Shown here: in pieces, positions 24,911-34,078 of the stretch | How positions within the stretch are numbered: the first letter of the stretch is position 1 | Layout of the letters: each line of letters begins with the position of its first letter | Source: Prevotella sp. | GTDB lineage: Bacteria > Bacteroidota > Bacteroidia > Bacteroidales > Bacteroidaceae | Length of the DNA: 64,000 bases | Reading direction: 5' to 3' | Assembly (NCBI GenBank): GCA_024697645.1 | Contig: JAILFH010000093.1 | Location: forward strand, 1 to 64,000 | The notes under the pieces: model-generated | Databases searched by the model: none | Told to the model about the DNA's origin: nothing | What the model saw: only the letters and a program-made list of their open reading frames with translations | Position numbers and translations under genes: made by a program

Positions 24911-25636
24911 ATGAACTTCATAGAAGGAGAAATTATCGCCATCGACAAACCCTACGGAATGTCAAGTTTCGGGGCATTGGCGCGTGTGCGCTACCTGATT
25001 TCGAGACACGTAGGTGTGAAGCGAGTGAAGACTGGACACGCTGGCACGCTAGACCCTTTGGCCACAGGCGTGCTTGTGCTCTGCACTGGTAAGATGACGA
25101 AGCAGATTGAGCGATTGCAATATGAGACCAAGGAATACATCGCCACACTGCAACTGGGGGCTACCACTCCGAGTTACGACCGAGAGCACGAAGTAGACGC
25201 CTCCTACTCCACCGAACACATCAATCGCGAACTCATTGAACAGGCACTGCCTCAATTCGTGGGCGATGTGATGCAAGTTCCACCAGCCTATAGTGCTGTT
25301 CACGTAGACGGCAAGCGTGCTTATGCATTGCGCCGCAAGAGCGATGAAGTGGAAAAGAAGATGCTGCCCAAACCCGTACGCATCGACGAGATTGAACTCA
25401 TTGACTTCGACAAGGAGCAGATGCAACTTTCGATCAGAGTCGTCTGTGGCAAGGGAACCTATATCCGGGCACTGGCTCGCGACATTGGCCAGGCACTCGA
25501 CAGCGGAGCCTATCTGACGGCGCTGCGCCGAACCAGAGTAGGAAATGTACGCGTAGAAGACTGCATCGACTTCGACCACATACAGGAATGGCTCAACGAG
25601 AACGCCAGCACTACGGAAGAAATAGAAAAATCTTAA
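24911..25636 (+). CDS. truB: tRNA pseudouridine(55) synthase
   Basis: A 241-residue enzyme. The motif KTGHAGTLDPLATGVLVLC near residues 44-62 contains the catalytic Asp of TruB, and QVPPAYSAVHVDGKRAYALRR and VVCGKGTYIRALARDIG are the other family signatures. It isomerises U55 in the T-arm of tRNAs. It lies between uppP and queA; the latter starts 27 bases downstream, so the two tRNA-modification genes are likely cotranscribed. Confidence 0.95.
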   Translation: MNFIEGEIIAIDKPYGMSSFGALARVRYLISRHVGVKRVKTGHAGTLDPLATGVLVLCTGKMTKQIERLQYETKEYIATLQLGATTPSYDREHEVDASYSTEHINRELIEQALPQFVGDVMQVPPAYSAVHVDGKRAYALRRKSDEVEKKMLPKPVRIDEIELIDFDKEQMQLSIRVVCGKGTYIRALARDIGQALDSGAYLTALRRTRVGNVRVEDCIDFDHIQEWLNENASTTEEIEKS

Positions 25637-25663
25637 ATACATAATTTCGTAATCAACAGATAG

Positions 25664-26830
25664 ATGAAGTTATCACAATTCAAATTCAAATTGCCCGATG
25701 AGCTTATCGCGCTCTATCCGCACAGCATTTATCGTGAGTTCGAAAACGAAGACGGAGAGAAGGAAACCTATCGCTTCACCCGTCGCGACGAATGCCGACT
25801 GATGGTTCTTCACCGCAAGTCGCAGACTATCGACATGTTCAAACGCGATGAAGAGGGAAATCCCATCGAAGGAGAGTTTCTCGACTTCCGCAACATTCTA
25901 GACTATTTCGACGAAGGCGACACATTCGTCTTCAACGACACGAAGGTGTTTCCCGCACGTCTCTATGGCACGAAGGAAAAAACCGACGCCAAGATTGAGG
26001 TGTTCCTACTGCGTGAACTGAATGAAGAGATGCGCCTCTGGGACGTGCTTGTAGAGCCCGCCCGCAAGATTCGTATCGGCAACAAACTGTTCTTCGATGA
26101 TACGGGCACGATGGTTGCTGAGGTCATTGATAATACGACCAGTCGCGGCCGCACGCTCCGATTCCTCTACGACTGCCCTCACGACGAATTCAAGCGCGAA
26201 CTGTTTGCTCTGGGTGAGTCGCCCCTGCCTCGCTACGTCATTGACAGGCGTGAGAACCATCATGCTGACGAACAGGATATGGAGGACTTCCAGTGCATCT
26301 TTGCCGAGAATGAAGGCGCCGTTACTGCTCCTGCAACGGGGCTTCACTTCAGTCGTGAACTGCTGAAGCGTATGGAAATCAAGGGCATTGACTTTGCTTA
26401 TGTCACTCTGCATTGCGGACTCGGCACCTTCCACGATATTGAGGTGGAAGACCTGACGAAGCACAAGATGGACTCTGAGCAGATGTACGTAGGACCTGAG
26501 GCCTGCAAGATTGTGAACGAAGCCAAGGAAAATGGTCATCACATCTGCGCCGTAGGAACAAGCGTGGTGAAAGCAACTGAGACAGCCGTAGGTACCGACG
26601 GAATGCTGAAGGAATTCGACGGCTGGACCAACAAGTTCATCTTCCCTCCCTATGAGTTCGGTCTGGCCGATACGATGATTGCCAATTTCTATCACCCACT
26701 GTCGACACTCCTGATGGAGACTGCTGCCTTTGGTGGCTACGACCTCGTGATGGAAGCCTATAACCTCGCCGTTAAGAATGGCTATAAGTTCGGATGCTTC
26801 GGCGACGCAATGCTTATTCTGAACGACTAA
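25664..26830 (+). CDS. queA: S-adenosylmethionine:tRNA ribosyltransferase-isomerase
   Basis: A 388-residue enzyme beginning [20 protein letters not shown]. Family signatures include [33 protein letters not shown] and [26 protein letters not shown]. QueA transfers and isomerises the ribosyl moiety of SAM onto preQ1 in tRNA to make epoxyqueuosine. It is about 30-40 residues longer than E. coli QueA, with an insert near residues 22-60 ([18 protein letters not shown]), as in other Bacteroidetes. folK follows after 24 bases. Confidence 0.95.
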   Translation: MKLSQFKFKLPDELIALYPHSIYREFENEDGEKETYRFTRRDECRLMVLHRKSQTIDMFKRDEEGNPIEGEFLDFRNILDYFDEGDTFVFNDTKVFPARLYGTKEKTDAKIEVFLLRELNEEMRLWDVLVEPARKIRIGNKLFFDDTGTMVAEVIDNTTSRGRTLRFLYDCPHDEFKRELFALGESPLPRYVIDRRENHHADEQDMEDFQCIFAENEGAVTAPATGLHFSRELLKRMEIKGIDFAYVTLHCGLGTFHDIEVEDLTKHKMDSEQMYVGPEACKIVNEAKENGHHICAVGTSVVKATETAVGTDGMLKEFDGWTNKFIFPPYEFGLADTMIANFYHPLSTLLMETAAFGGYDLVMEAYNLAVKNGYKFGCFGDAMLILND

Positions 26831-26854
26831 GCCGAAAGAACGGGAACAGGAATC

Positions 26855-27301
26855 ATGCACACAGTCTATCTGGGACTTGGAACCAATAAGGGCCGCCGCC
26901 AGCAGAACCTGCGACGGGCCATCAGAAGAATAGAAGAGTTGATTGGTCGCGTTGAGCGCCAGTCGACTTTTCTTGAAACTGAACCTTGGGGATTCGAGTC
27001 GAAGAACAAATTCCTCAATGCCTGTGTGATGGTTTCAACTGAACTCACGCCCCGCCAGTTGCTGGAGACCACTCAGCAGATTGAACAGGAACTGGGCCGG
27101 AGCAAAAGCCACAAAACTATCAACCGAAACTACACTGACCGACCTATCGACATCGACATTCTGCTCTATGACGATTTGACCGTTGACGAGCCCGATTTGA
27201 AGATTCCGCATCCGCTGATGTATGAGCGCGACTTCGTGATGATTTCTCTTAGAGAAATCATGCCAACACCAACTGACGAAGATACTTCAACTGAATTATA
27301 A
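26855..27301 (+). CDS. folK: 2-amino-4-hydroxy-6-hydroxymethyldihydropteridine pyrophosphokinase
   Basis: A 148-residue enzyme beginning MHTVYLGLGTNKGRRQQNLRRAI. The segments TEPWGFESKNKFLNACV and DRPIDIDILLYDD are the HPPK signature, with the Asp pair that binds magnesium. It pyrophosphorylates 6-hydroxymethyl-dihydropterin in folate synthesis. It sits in the housekeeping run between queA and the DUF1573 gene, which starts 15 bases after its stop. Confidence 0.93.
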   Translation: MHTVYLGLGTNKGRRQQNLRRAIRRIEELIGRVERQSTFLETEPWGFESKNKFLNACVMVSTELTPRQLLETTQQIEQELGRSKSHKTINRNYTDRPIDIDILLYDDLTVDEPDLKIPHPLMYERDFVMISLREIMPTPTDEDTSTEL

Positions 27302-27316
27302 CACTGAGAAACTGCT

Positions 27317-28069
27317 ATGCGAAACATGCTACTCACACTCTTCTGCCTCATCGCCTTTCTTGCAACTAACGCACAAGGCCAGCAGGAACCCACCTTCAAC
27401 AAATTACTCGTTCCCGATCAGAAGATTCATGACTTCGGAACGATTCTGGAGAAGAATGGTCCCGTAAAGCACACGTTCCAACTGAAGAACAACAGCAAGA
27501 AAACGATGGTTATCAATGAGGTGACCGCCTGGTGTGGATGTACGACCACAGAGTTCTCAAAGAAACCCATTGCTCCTGGTCAGCAGGGGCAAGTAACCGT
27601 AACGTTCAATCCTTACTACCGACCGGGGAAATTCAGCAAGGAGGTAGTGGTGCTGACCGACGAAGGACGTAGTTATGTTCGTCTGTGGGTGAAAGGCTCG
27701 GTAGTGGCAATGGAACATCCTGTAACTGACGATCATCCTTATAATTATGGTGAGGGACTGTTCATGAGTCACAAAGTGCTCCCCTTCCCGGCGTTGAAGA
27801 AAGGGCAACTGAAGGAGTTCAGCCTCCGACTGGCCAATGACACAGATAAGACGATGACCATTGAGTTTCACCGCCAACCCAATAACCGCATTCTTCAGAT
27901 GCCTGAGAAACTGACGCTGAAGCCGAAGGAGAGACGCGTAGTGAAGGTGAGTTACAAAGCCGTTCGCGAGTACGATTATAAGCGCCGTGTGGACATTGTG
28001 CCTGTGGTTAATGGGAAAAAACTCAAACCGCTGAGCATAACATTTCTTCCTGCCAAAATAAAACACTGA
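27317..28069 (+). CDS. Exported DUF1573 protein
   Basis: A 250-residue protein with a signal peptide (MRNMLLTLFCLIAFLATNAQG). Residues about 30-130 form a DUF1573 Ig-like domain: HDFGTILEKNGPVKHTFQLKNN, then the Cys pair WCGCTTTEF and the GQVTVTFNP strand. The second half looks like another beta-sandwich (FSLRLANDTDKTMTIEF, KERRVVKVSY). DUF1573 is abundant in Bacteroidetes envelopes; its function is not established. It ends the housekeeping run, and a new promoter at 28098 follows. Confidence 0.85.
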   Translation: MRNMLLTLFCLIAFLATNAQGQQEPTFNKLLVPDQKIHDFGTILEKNGPVKHTFQLKNNSKKTMVINEVTAWCGCTTTEFSKKPIAPGQQGQVTVTFNPYYRPGKFSKEVVVLTDEGRSYVRLWVKGSVVAMEHPVTDDHPYNYGEGLFMSHKVLPFPALKKGQLKEFSLRLANDTDKTMTIEFHRQPNNRILQMPEKLTLKPKERRVVKVSYKAVREYDYKRRVDIVPVVNGKKLKPLSITFLPAKIKH

Positions 28070-28097
28070 AATATTTGGCTATCACAAATTATTTAGT

Positions 28098-28105
28098 TAA
28101 TTTTG
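28098..28105 (+). promoter_or_regulatory. Bacteroidetes -7 element for the SusC-led locus
   Basis: TAATTTTG with TTGGCT at 28075-28080 as the -33 candidate, about 86 bases before the SusC ATG. No activator gene (HTCS, SARP or sigma/anti-sigma pair) is adjacent. Confidence 0.6.
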
Positions 28106-28190
28106 CATGCCGAAATCAGAAACTTAGACGACAATACAAAAAGAAATAACAGAATAATAACAATACTACTATTAACACAACTAATTTTTT

Positions 28191-31100
28191 ATGAAACAAA
28201 ACAGTATGATGAAACTTCTCCTACTGTCAGTTCTGTCGGTGGCTTCGACAGGCGTTTCGGCCAGTGTGTCGGCGCTGAACACCGCCACTGCAGAGCAGCA
28301 ACAGACAGGGAAGAATCATGTGAAAGGCCGCGTGCTTGACAAGGATGGTGAGCCCATTATTGGAGCAACTATCACTGTGAAGGGCACACGCCAGAATGCC
28401 GTCAGCGACATTGACGGCAACTTCACGATTGACGCGCCTGAAGGTGCAACGATCGTGGTCAGTTATGTTGGTTTCCAAAACCAAGAGTTTCAGGCCAAGG
28501 ACGGCAACGTTGTTGTCACCATGACCGACGACAACAACAGCCTTAACGAGGTTGTCGTCACTGCCCTGGGTATCAAGAAGGAAGCCAAGTCGTTGTCCTA
28601 CAACGTGCAGCAACTCAATAGCGATGCTGTGATGACTGTGCAGGACGCTAACTTTGTTAACTCTCTGAATGGTAAGGTGGCTGGTGTGCAGATCAATGCT
28701 GCAGCATCGGGCATCGGTGGTGCTTCGCGTGTTGTGATGCGTGGTGCCAAGTCTATCGATGGTAACAACAACGTGCTTTACGTCATCGACGGTATGCCTG
28801 TAGTGAATGCTCAGAGCAGTCTCGACGACAACGCACTTGCCTATAGCGGAAATGGTCAGACTGGTGACGCTACTGCTATGCTGAATCCTGACGACATCGA
28901 GAGCATCTCGGCGCTGACAGGTCCTTCGGCTGCTGCCCTCTATGGTTCAACTGCATCTAATGGTGTAATCCTCATCACTACCAAGAAGGGTGCTGCAGGC
29001 AAGACACACATTACTTATAATGGAAGTTTCCAGTTCGCGAAACCTTTCATGCTTCCTGAATTCCAGAACACCTACGGACAGACCGAGTCGGGCAGTTACT
29101 ACAGTTGGGGCGACAAACTCACCACACCGAGCAACTATGATCCCGCAGACTTCTTCCGCACAGGTACGAATTTCACCAACTCGGTGTCGCTCTCTACTGG
29201 AACGGAAAGAAACCAGACCTATGCCTCTATCGGCGCCAGCAATGCTGGTGGAATTATTCATAACAACGACTTCGACCGTTACAACCTCTCCGTGCGCAAT
29301 ACCACGAAGATGTTCAACGACAAACTGACTCTCGACCTTTCTTATATGATGTCGAGCGTAAAGGAGAACAACATGATTACTCAGGGCCAGTACTTCAACC
29401 CACTGGTGCCTCTCTATCTGTTCCCCGCTGGTGCTGACTGGGAAGCCGTTACCTATTACGAGCGCTACAATGCCGATCGCAACTTCGCCACACAGTTCTG
29501 GCCCTATGGTCGTCAGGCAATGTCGATGCAGAATCCCTATTGGATTACAGAACACGACAACTTTACAAACCACAAGTTCCGCAACACATTCACCGCTTCG
29601 CTGAAATATGACTTTACCGACTGGCTTTCTCTGACTGGTCGTGTGAAGTATGACAACAATGACGTGAAGAATGAGTCGAAGTATGATGCTGGTACTGACC
29701 TGCAGTTTGCTTCGAAGTATGGTCACTACGGCCAGACCGAGCGTCACTACACACAGTACTTCGCTGAGGCTTTCGCCACTGTCAACAAGTACTGGAACGA
29801 GAACACTTGGAGCCTCACGGCTGTGCTGGGTACCAGTTACGACAAGCAGCAGGAGCGCTTCACCAGTTTTGATGGTCATCTGGCAACCGCTGCTAACATC
29901 TTCTCACTGCGCAACGTAGTGGCCGGCGGTTCTACAAAGTATGATCAGGGCTACATGCCGTTCAAGAAACTGGGCGTCTATGGAAGCACTCAATTGGGCT
30001 ACAAGAGTATGGCATATATCGACCTGACCGCTCGTAACGACTGGTCGTCGAAGATGGCTAATGCCGAAGAGTCCTATTTCTATTGGTCGGCAGGTCTTTC
30101 GGGTATTTTCACCGAGATCTTCCCAACCATCAAGAGCAACGACTATCTGAACTATCTGAAGGCTCGCATCTCGTATGCCGAAGTTGGTAACGATCCCGCC
30201 GAGACCTTCATCACCATTCCTTACTACACGCTGACTCCTGCTGGTATCAGCACCGCAACAAGCATGCCGAATCCCGACCTGAAGGCTGAGCGCACAAAGT
30301 CGTGGGAGGCAGGTATCGACCTGGTGATGTTCCGCAACAAACTGCGTGTGAATGCAACTATTTATCATTCACGCACCTATAACCAGTTCTTCAACATCTC
30401 GCTACCTGCTTCTTCAGGTTACACCAACGCTATCGTGAATGGTGGACGTGTCGACAATAAGGGTATTGAGTTGAGCGCTCGCTTCAGTCAGCCGCTCGGA
30501 CCAGTGAACTGGGAAACCTATCTCACCTGGACACTCAACAAGAACGAAATTAAGGAACTGCTGCACGATTGGAGAAATCCTGTCGATGGCAACATCTACT
30601 CGCTCACCGAACTTGACAAGGGCGGCCTGAGTGGTTATAAGACCAAACTCGTAGAGGGTGGTTCTCTCTCCGACATCTACGTGAACACACTTGCTGTTGG
30701 TGAGCATGGTGAATACTATGTTGACCCACAGACTCACTCGCTGCGTACTGATGCCAACAACTATGTGAAGGCAGGTCAGGCTGCTCCCCGCTACAATCTC
30801 TCTTGGGGTAACAACCTCTCATGGCAGGGTCTGACACTCGGATTCCAGTTCGCACTTCGCGCTGGAGGTATCGTTGTTTCGCAGACGCAGGCCATTATGG
30901 ACGCATTCGGTGCATCAAAGGCTTCTGCCGATGCACGCGATGCTGGTGGCGTATTGATCAACGGTAAACCCGTGAAGGCTTCTGACTACTATCAGACAGT
31001 TGCCAGCGACAGCCACATCATCGGTTCACAGTACGTCTACAGTGCTACCAACCTGCGTCTCTCGGAACTCTCGCTCGGCTATGATATTCCCGTACAAAAA

Positions 31101-31283
31101 TGGCAGAATGTTGTGAAGGGCGTAAACGTTTCATTCGTGGCTCACAACCTATGGATGCTCTATTGCAAGGCTCCCTTCGATCCCGAAGTTACAGCCAATA
31201 CAGGCACCTATGCACAGGGTCTTGACTACTTCATGCAGCCGAGCCTGCGCACAATGGGATTCTCTGTTAAACTCAGATTCTAA
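28191..31283 (+). CDS. SusC/RagA-type TonB-linked outer-membrane glycan transporter
   Basis: A 1030-residue protein. After the signal sequence comes a carboxypeptidase-regulatory-like domain (VKGRVLDKDGEPIIGATITVKGTRQNAVSDIDGNF, about residues 43-125), a TonB-box region (LNEVVVTALGIKKEAK), a plug domain with GVQINAAASGIGGASRVVMRG and VLYVIDGMPV, and a 22-strand-type barrel ending LRTMGFSVKLRF with the terminal Phe. It pairs with the SusD-like lipoprotein encoded next, starting 22 bases or less downstream. Together they import oligosaccharides released at the surface, here probably by the GH18 enzyme. Confidence 0.95.
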   Translation: MKQNSMMKLLLLSVLSVASTGVSASVSALNTATAEQQQTGKNHVKGRVLDKDGEPIIGATITVKGTRQNAVSDIDGNFTIDAPEGATIVVSYVGFQNQEFQAKDGNVVVTMTDDNNSLNEVVVTALGIKKEAKSLSYNVQQLNSDAVMTVQDANFVNSLNGKVAGVQINAAASGIGGASRVVMRGAKSIDGNNNVLYVIDGMPVVNAQSSLDDNALAYSGNGQTGDATAMLNPDDIESISALTGPSAAALYGSTASNGVILITTKKGAAGKTHITYNGSFQFAKPFMLPEFQNTYGQTESGSYYSWGDKLTTPSNYDPADFFRTGTNFTNSVSLSTGTERNQTYASIGASNAGGIIHNNDFDRYNLSVRNTTKMFNDKLTLDLSYMMSSVKENNMITQGQYFNPLVPLYLFPAGADWEAVTYYERYNADRNFATQFWPYGRQAMSMQNPYWITEHDNFTNHKFRNTFTASLKYDFTDWLSLTGRVKYDNNDVKNESKYDAGTDLQFASKYGHYGQTERHYTQYFAEAFATVNKYWNENTWSLTAVLGTSYDKQQERFTSFDGHLATAANIFSLRNVVAGGSTKYDQGYMPFKKLGVYGSTQLGYKSMAYIDLTARNDWSSKMANAEESYFYWSAGLSGIFTEIFPTIKSNDYLNYLKARISYAEVGNDPAETFITIPYYTLTPAGISTATSMPNPDLKAERTKSWEAGIDLVMFRNKLRVNATIYHSRTYNQFFNISLPASSGYTNAIVNGGRVDNKGIELSARFSQPLGPVNWETYLTWTLNKNEIKELLHDWRNPVDGNIYSLTELDKGGLSGYKTKLVEGGSLSDIYVNTLAVGEHGEYYVDPQTHSLRTDANNYVKAGQAAPRYNLSWGNNLSWQGLTLGFQFALRAGGIVVSQTQAIMDAFGASKASADARDAGGVLINGKPVKASDYYQTVASDSHIIGSQYVYSATNLRLSELSLGYDIPVQKWQNVVKGVNVSFVAHNLWMLYCKAPFDPEVTANTGTYAQGLDYFMQPSLRTMGFSVKLRF

Positions 31284-31304
31284 CGTATGAAAGGAGATAT
31301 GAAA

Positions 31305-32933
31305 ATGAAAAAGAACATTTTAAGATATACGTTTTTCGGATTTTTGGCCCTCAGCCTCACTACGGCTTGTACCGACGACTTTGAGAGCCTAAACACGAAC
31401 AAACACGCCGCCACCGATGCCGATATGGAGAAGGATGGTAAGGCCGTAGGCTCGTTCTTCACACAGATGGTCAACCGCACCACGGTCATGAAGATTGGTG
31501 GCGATCAAGACGATGAATTTGCCTCGACAGGTTCCTATCAGCACCAGATTGGCATCAGCGCCGACAGTTATTCCGGCTATATCGGCCACACTGCTGGTTG
31601 GGCACGAGGACGCTACAACGGCACCTATAATTTCTCGAAGGGTGACGAATGGGGCAACGCAATGTTCAAGATGGGTATGGTTCAGATCATGCCGGCTTGG
31701 GCTCAGATGCACAGCAAGGCCCTTGAGCAGAATCAGCCTCAGGTGGCTGCACTCGCTGATGTAGTTAAGGTATTCGCAATGCATCGCGTAGCCGACCATT
31801 ATGGTCCTATTCCCTACGTGAACTACACACTTGGTGCTATTGGCCAGAATTACGACGCTTTGGACAAGGTCTATGCGAAGTTCTTCAACGAACTCGACAG
31901 CGCAATTGAGGTGCTTACACCGTATGCACTCGCTGGCAACAACATTCTTGGCGACTACGACCCGATTTATGGCGGCGATGTCAACAAGTGGACCAAACTT
32001 GCTAATACTTTGCGTCTACGCCTTGCTCTTCGTGTTGTCTATGCTGATGCAGCACTCGCTAAGACTGAGGCTGAGAAATCAGCCAATAGTCCTGTTGGTT
32101 TCATCGACGAGGCTGACGGCCGTGCACAATACAATGGTCTGGCAAATGCTCCTGCCGTGAATCCAATCTGGCAGCAGGCTTACGAATGGAACGAGAACCG
32201 CATGAGCGCTCCGATGGATTCCTACCTGAATGGTTATAAGGACCCGCGCCTCAGTGTCTACTTCGTGGCTGCAGGCGATGGTAAGTATCATGGTGTTCGC
32301 CAGGGTATCTTTGCCGACGGTGCAAACCAGTCTGCTTACATAGGTGAAAAGATTTCTAACGTAAATCTTGGTGAGAACTCACCTGTTCTCTATATGGCTG
32401 CTGCAGAAAGTTACTTCCTGCGTGCAGAGGCTGCACTGCGTGGATGGAACATGGGCGGAACTGCTCAGAGTTTCTACGAGGCTGGCATCCGTATGTCAAT
32501 GCAGGAAAACGGTATTACCAATGGTGTTGACAGTTATGTTGCCAACCGTTCCAACAAGCCTGCTGACTTCACCGACAATGCAGGTAGCGACAGTGCTCCC
32601 GCTCCCAGCACAATTACGATTCGCTGGAACACCAGTGAGGACGCTTTTGAGGAGAACCTTGAGCGTATCATCGTTCAGAAGTGGATTGCCAACTGGGGCA
32701 ACTCTTGTGAGGCTTGGTCTGAGTTCCGTCGCACGGGCTATCCGAAGATGTTCCCTGTGAAACTGAACTATAGCGATGGCGCTGTGTCGAGCGAACTGCA
32801 GATTCGTCGTTTGCCCTACCCCGGCACAGAATACAACACCAACCGCGCTGCCGTTACTGCTGCCGCCCAACTGCTTGGTGGCGAGGACAACTGCGGTACA
32901 CGTCTCTGGTGGGATAAGAATCCTAACTTTTAA
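31305..32933 (+). CDS. SusD/RagB-family surface lipoprotein (SusD-like group 2)
   Basis: About 542 residues starting MKKNILRYTFFGFLALSLTTACTDDF, with a lipoprotein Cys. Upstream in-frame ATGs exist at 31287 and 31299; I prefer 31305 because AAAGGAG at 31290-31296 then sits 8 bases upstream. The sequence has the helical TPR-like SusD fold (HRVADHYGPIPYVNYTLG, GDVNKWTKLANTLRLRLALR, and the C-terminal RRLPYPGTEYNTNRAAV). It acts as the lid of the SusC transporter and binds glycan at the cell surface. Confidence 0.93.
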   Translation: MKKNILRYTFFGFLALSLTTACTDDFESLNTNKHAATDADMEKDGKAVGSFFTQMVNRTTVMKIGGDQDDEFASTGSYQHQIGISADSYSGYIGHTAGWARGRYNGTYNFSKGDEWGNAMFKMGMVQIMPAWAQMHSKALEQNQPQVAALADVVKVFAMHRVADHYGPIPYVNYTLGAIGQNYDALDKVYAKFFNELDSAIEVLTPYALAGNNILGDYDPIYGGDVNKWTKLANTLRLRLALRVVYADAALAKTEAEKSANSPVGFIDEADGRAQYNGLANAPAVNPIWQQAYEWNENRMSAPMDSYLNGYKDPRLSVYFVAAGDGKYHGVRQGIFADGANQSAYIGEKISNVNLGENSPVLYMAAAESYFLRAEAALRGWNMGGTAQSFYEAGIRMSMQENGITNGVDSYVANRSNKPADFTDNAGSDSAPAPSTITIRWNTSEDAFEENLERIIVQKWIANWGNSCEAWSEFRRTGYPKMFPVKLNYSDGAVSSELQIRRLPYPGTEYNTNRAAVTAAAQLLGGEDNCGTRLWWDKNPNF

Positions 32934-32945
32934 TGGCAACTTTTC

Positions 32946-32977
32946 AAAGTAACAAAGTAACGAAATAACAAAGTAAC
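32946..32977 (+). repeat. 8-bp tandem repeat, four copies of AAAGTAAC
   Basis: Four contiguous units (one is GAAATAAC) between the SusD and GH18 genes. It is the reverse complement of the array at 18875-18922. Looser copies of AAGTAAC occur before both following genes, at 34055-34078 and 35300-35342. Confidence 0.85.
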
Positions 32978-33038
32978 TTTAAGAAGGACTTTTAAAAGTT
33001 AGATGGAAACAAAGAAACAAAGCAATTTTAGAAAGAAT

Positions 33039-34049
33039 ATGAAAATCAAGAATATATTCCGTGCAGGAGTGCTTGCAATGGTGGCTTTGGTCGGCATCAA
33101 CAGTTGTGACACCGAAGTCGAGAACGAAACCATTCAGGACTTGTATACGTACGATGCACAATATTTCGAGAATCTGCGTGCTTGGAAGAACACTGACCAC
33201 GAGATTTCTTATGTCTATTATGCCGCCTGGGCTCCACTGGAGGGACAGGAAGGCTACAAGGACCCTGCTTCCTGGGGCGAGCGTTTCCGCGGTCTGCCCG
33301 ACAGCCTCGACATCGTGAACCTCTGGATGGGAATCCCCACTCCTGAAACTCATCCCGTTGCCTACGATGATATGGTCTACTGTCAGGACGTGCTTGGCAC
33401 TCGCTTCGTGTTCCATGGTGACGCCAGTCATCACGAGCACACGTTCTACGACCGCACTTGGAATGAGGCTACTCAACAGTTCGAATATGTCTACGATGCC
33501 AATGGCAACCATGTTGTCATCACTGAGCATTCTGGCAATCAGGAAGAACTTGAGTCTTATGCACGCTGGGCTGTCGACACCGTAGTAAAGTGCCGTCTAG
33601 ATGGTGTCGACTTCGACTATGAAGGCTGGAACAGCGACGATATGATGGTTGTTGCAAAGGAATGCCACAAGTATTTCGGTCCTGAAGGCAAATGGCCCGA
33701 GAAGATGTTCATCATCGACTGGTTCGGTGGTTCTCCCAGCAACGAAATCGACCAGTATTGCGACTGGATTGTACGTCAGGCCTACACTTGGCAGATTGGT
33801 TTCCAGACAGGAACTGGTGGCCACGATCAGTCTAAACTTGTCTATTGCGACAGTTTCGGTGGTGAAGCAGGTGAGGCAGGTCCTCGCGGTGCTCAGATTT
33901 GCGACTATGCCCGTTGGGAACCTGCTACAGGACACAAGGGTGGTTGTGGAGCCTATTATGTAGACTTCAACTACAAGGATCCTTCAGGCATTCCCTATGG
34001 CGAATTCCGCAAGGCTATTCAAATCATGAATCCCGCCATTCATAAGTAA
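33039..34049 (+). CDS. GH18 endo-beta-N-acetylglucosaminidase-like lipoprotein
   Basis: A 336-residue protein from MKIKNIFRAGVLAMVALVGINSC, a lipoprotein signal; an in-frame ATG at 33003 adds 12 residues. The complete GH18 catalytic motif D-x-x-D-x-D-x-E appears as DGVDFDYEGW at about residues 188-195, with the last Glu as acid. The small size, lipobox and position after susCD match the endo-beta-N-acetylglucosaminidases of Bacteroides N-glycan loci (the BT3987 type), which cut the chitobiose core of N-glycans. Whether it prefers high-mannose or complex glycans cannot be told by eye. Confidence 0.88.
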   Translation: MKIKNIFRAGVLAMVALVGINSCDTEVENETIQDLYTYDAQYFENLRAWKNTDHEISYVYYAAWAPLEGQEGYKDPASWGERFRGLPDSLDIVNLWMGIPTPETHPVAYDDMVYCQDVLGTRFVFHGDASHHEHTFYDRTWNEATQQFEYVYDANGNHVVITEHSGNQEELESYARWAVDTVVKCRLDGVDFDYEGWNSDDMMVVAKECHKYFGPEGKWPEKMFIIDWFGGSPSNEIDQYCDWIVRQAYTWQIGFQTGTGGHDQSKLVYCDSFGGEAGEAGPRGAQICDYARWEPATGHKGGCGAYYVDFNYKDPSGIPYGEFRKAIQIMNPAIHK

Positions 34050-34078
34050 AAAGGTAAAAACAGTAACTAAGTAACACA

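Noticed and set aside
26990..27005. GGGATTCGAGTCG resembling a tRNA T-loop
   Set aside because: It lies inside folK and no acceptor stem or anticodon arm can be formed around it.
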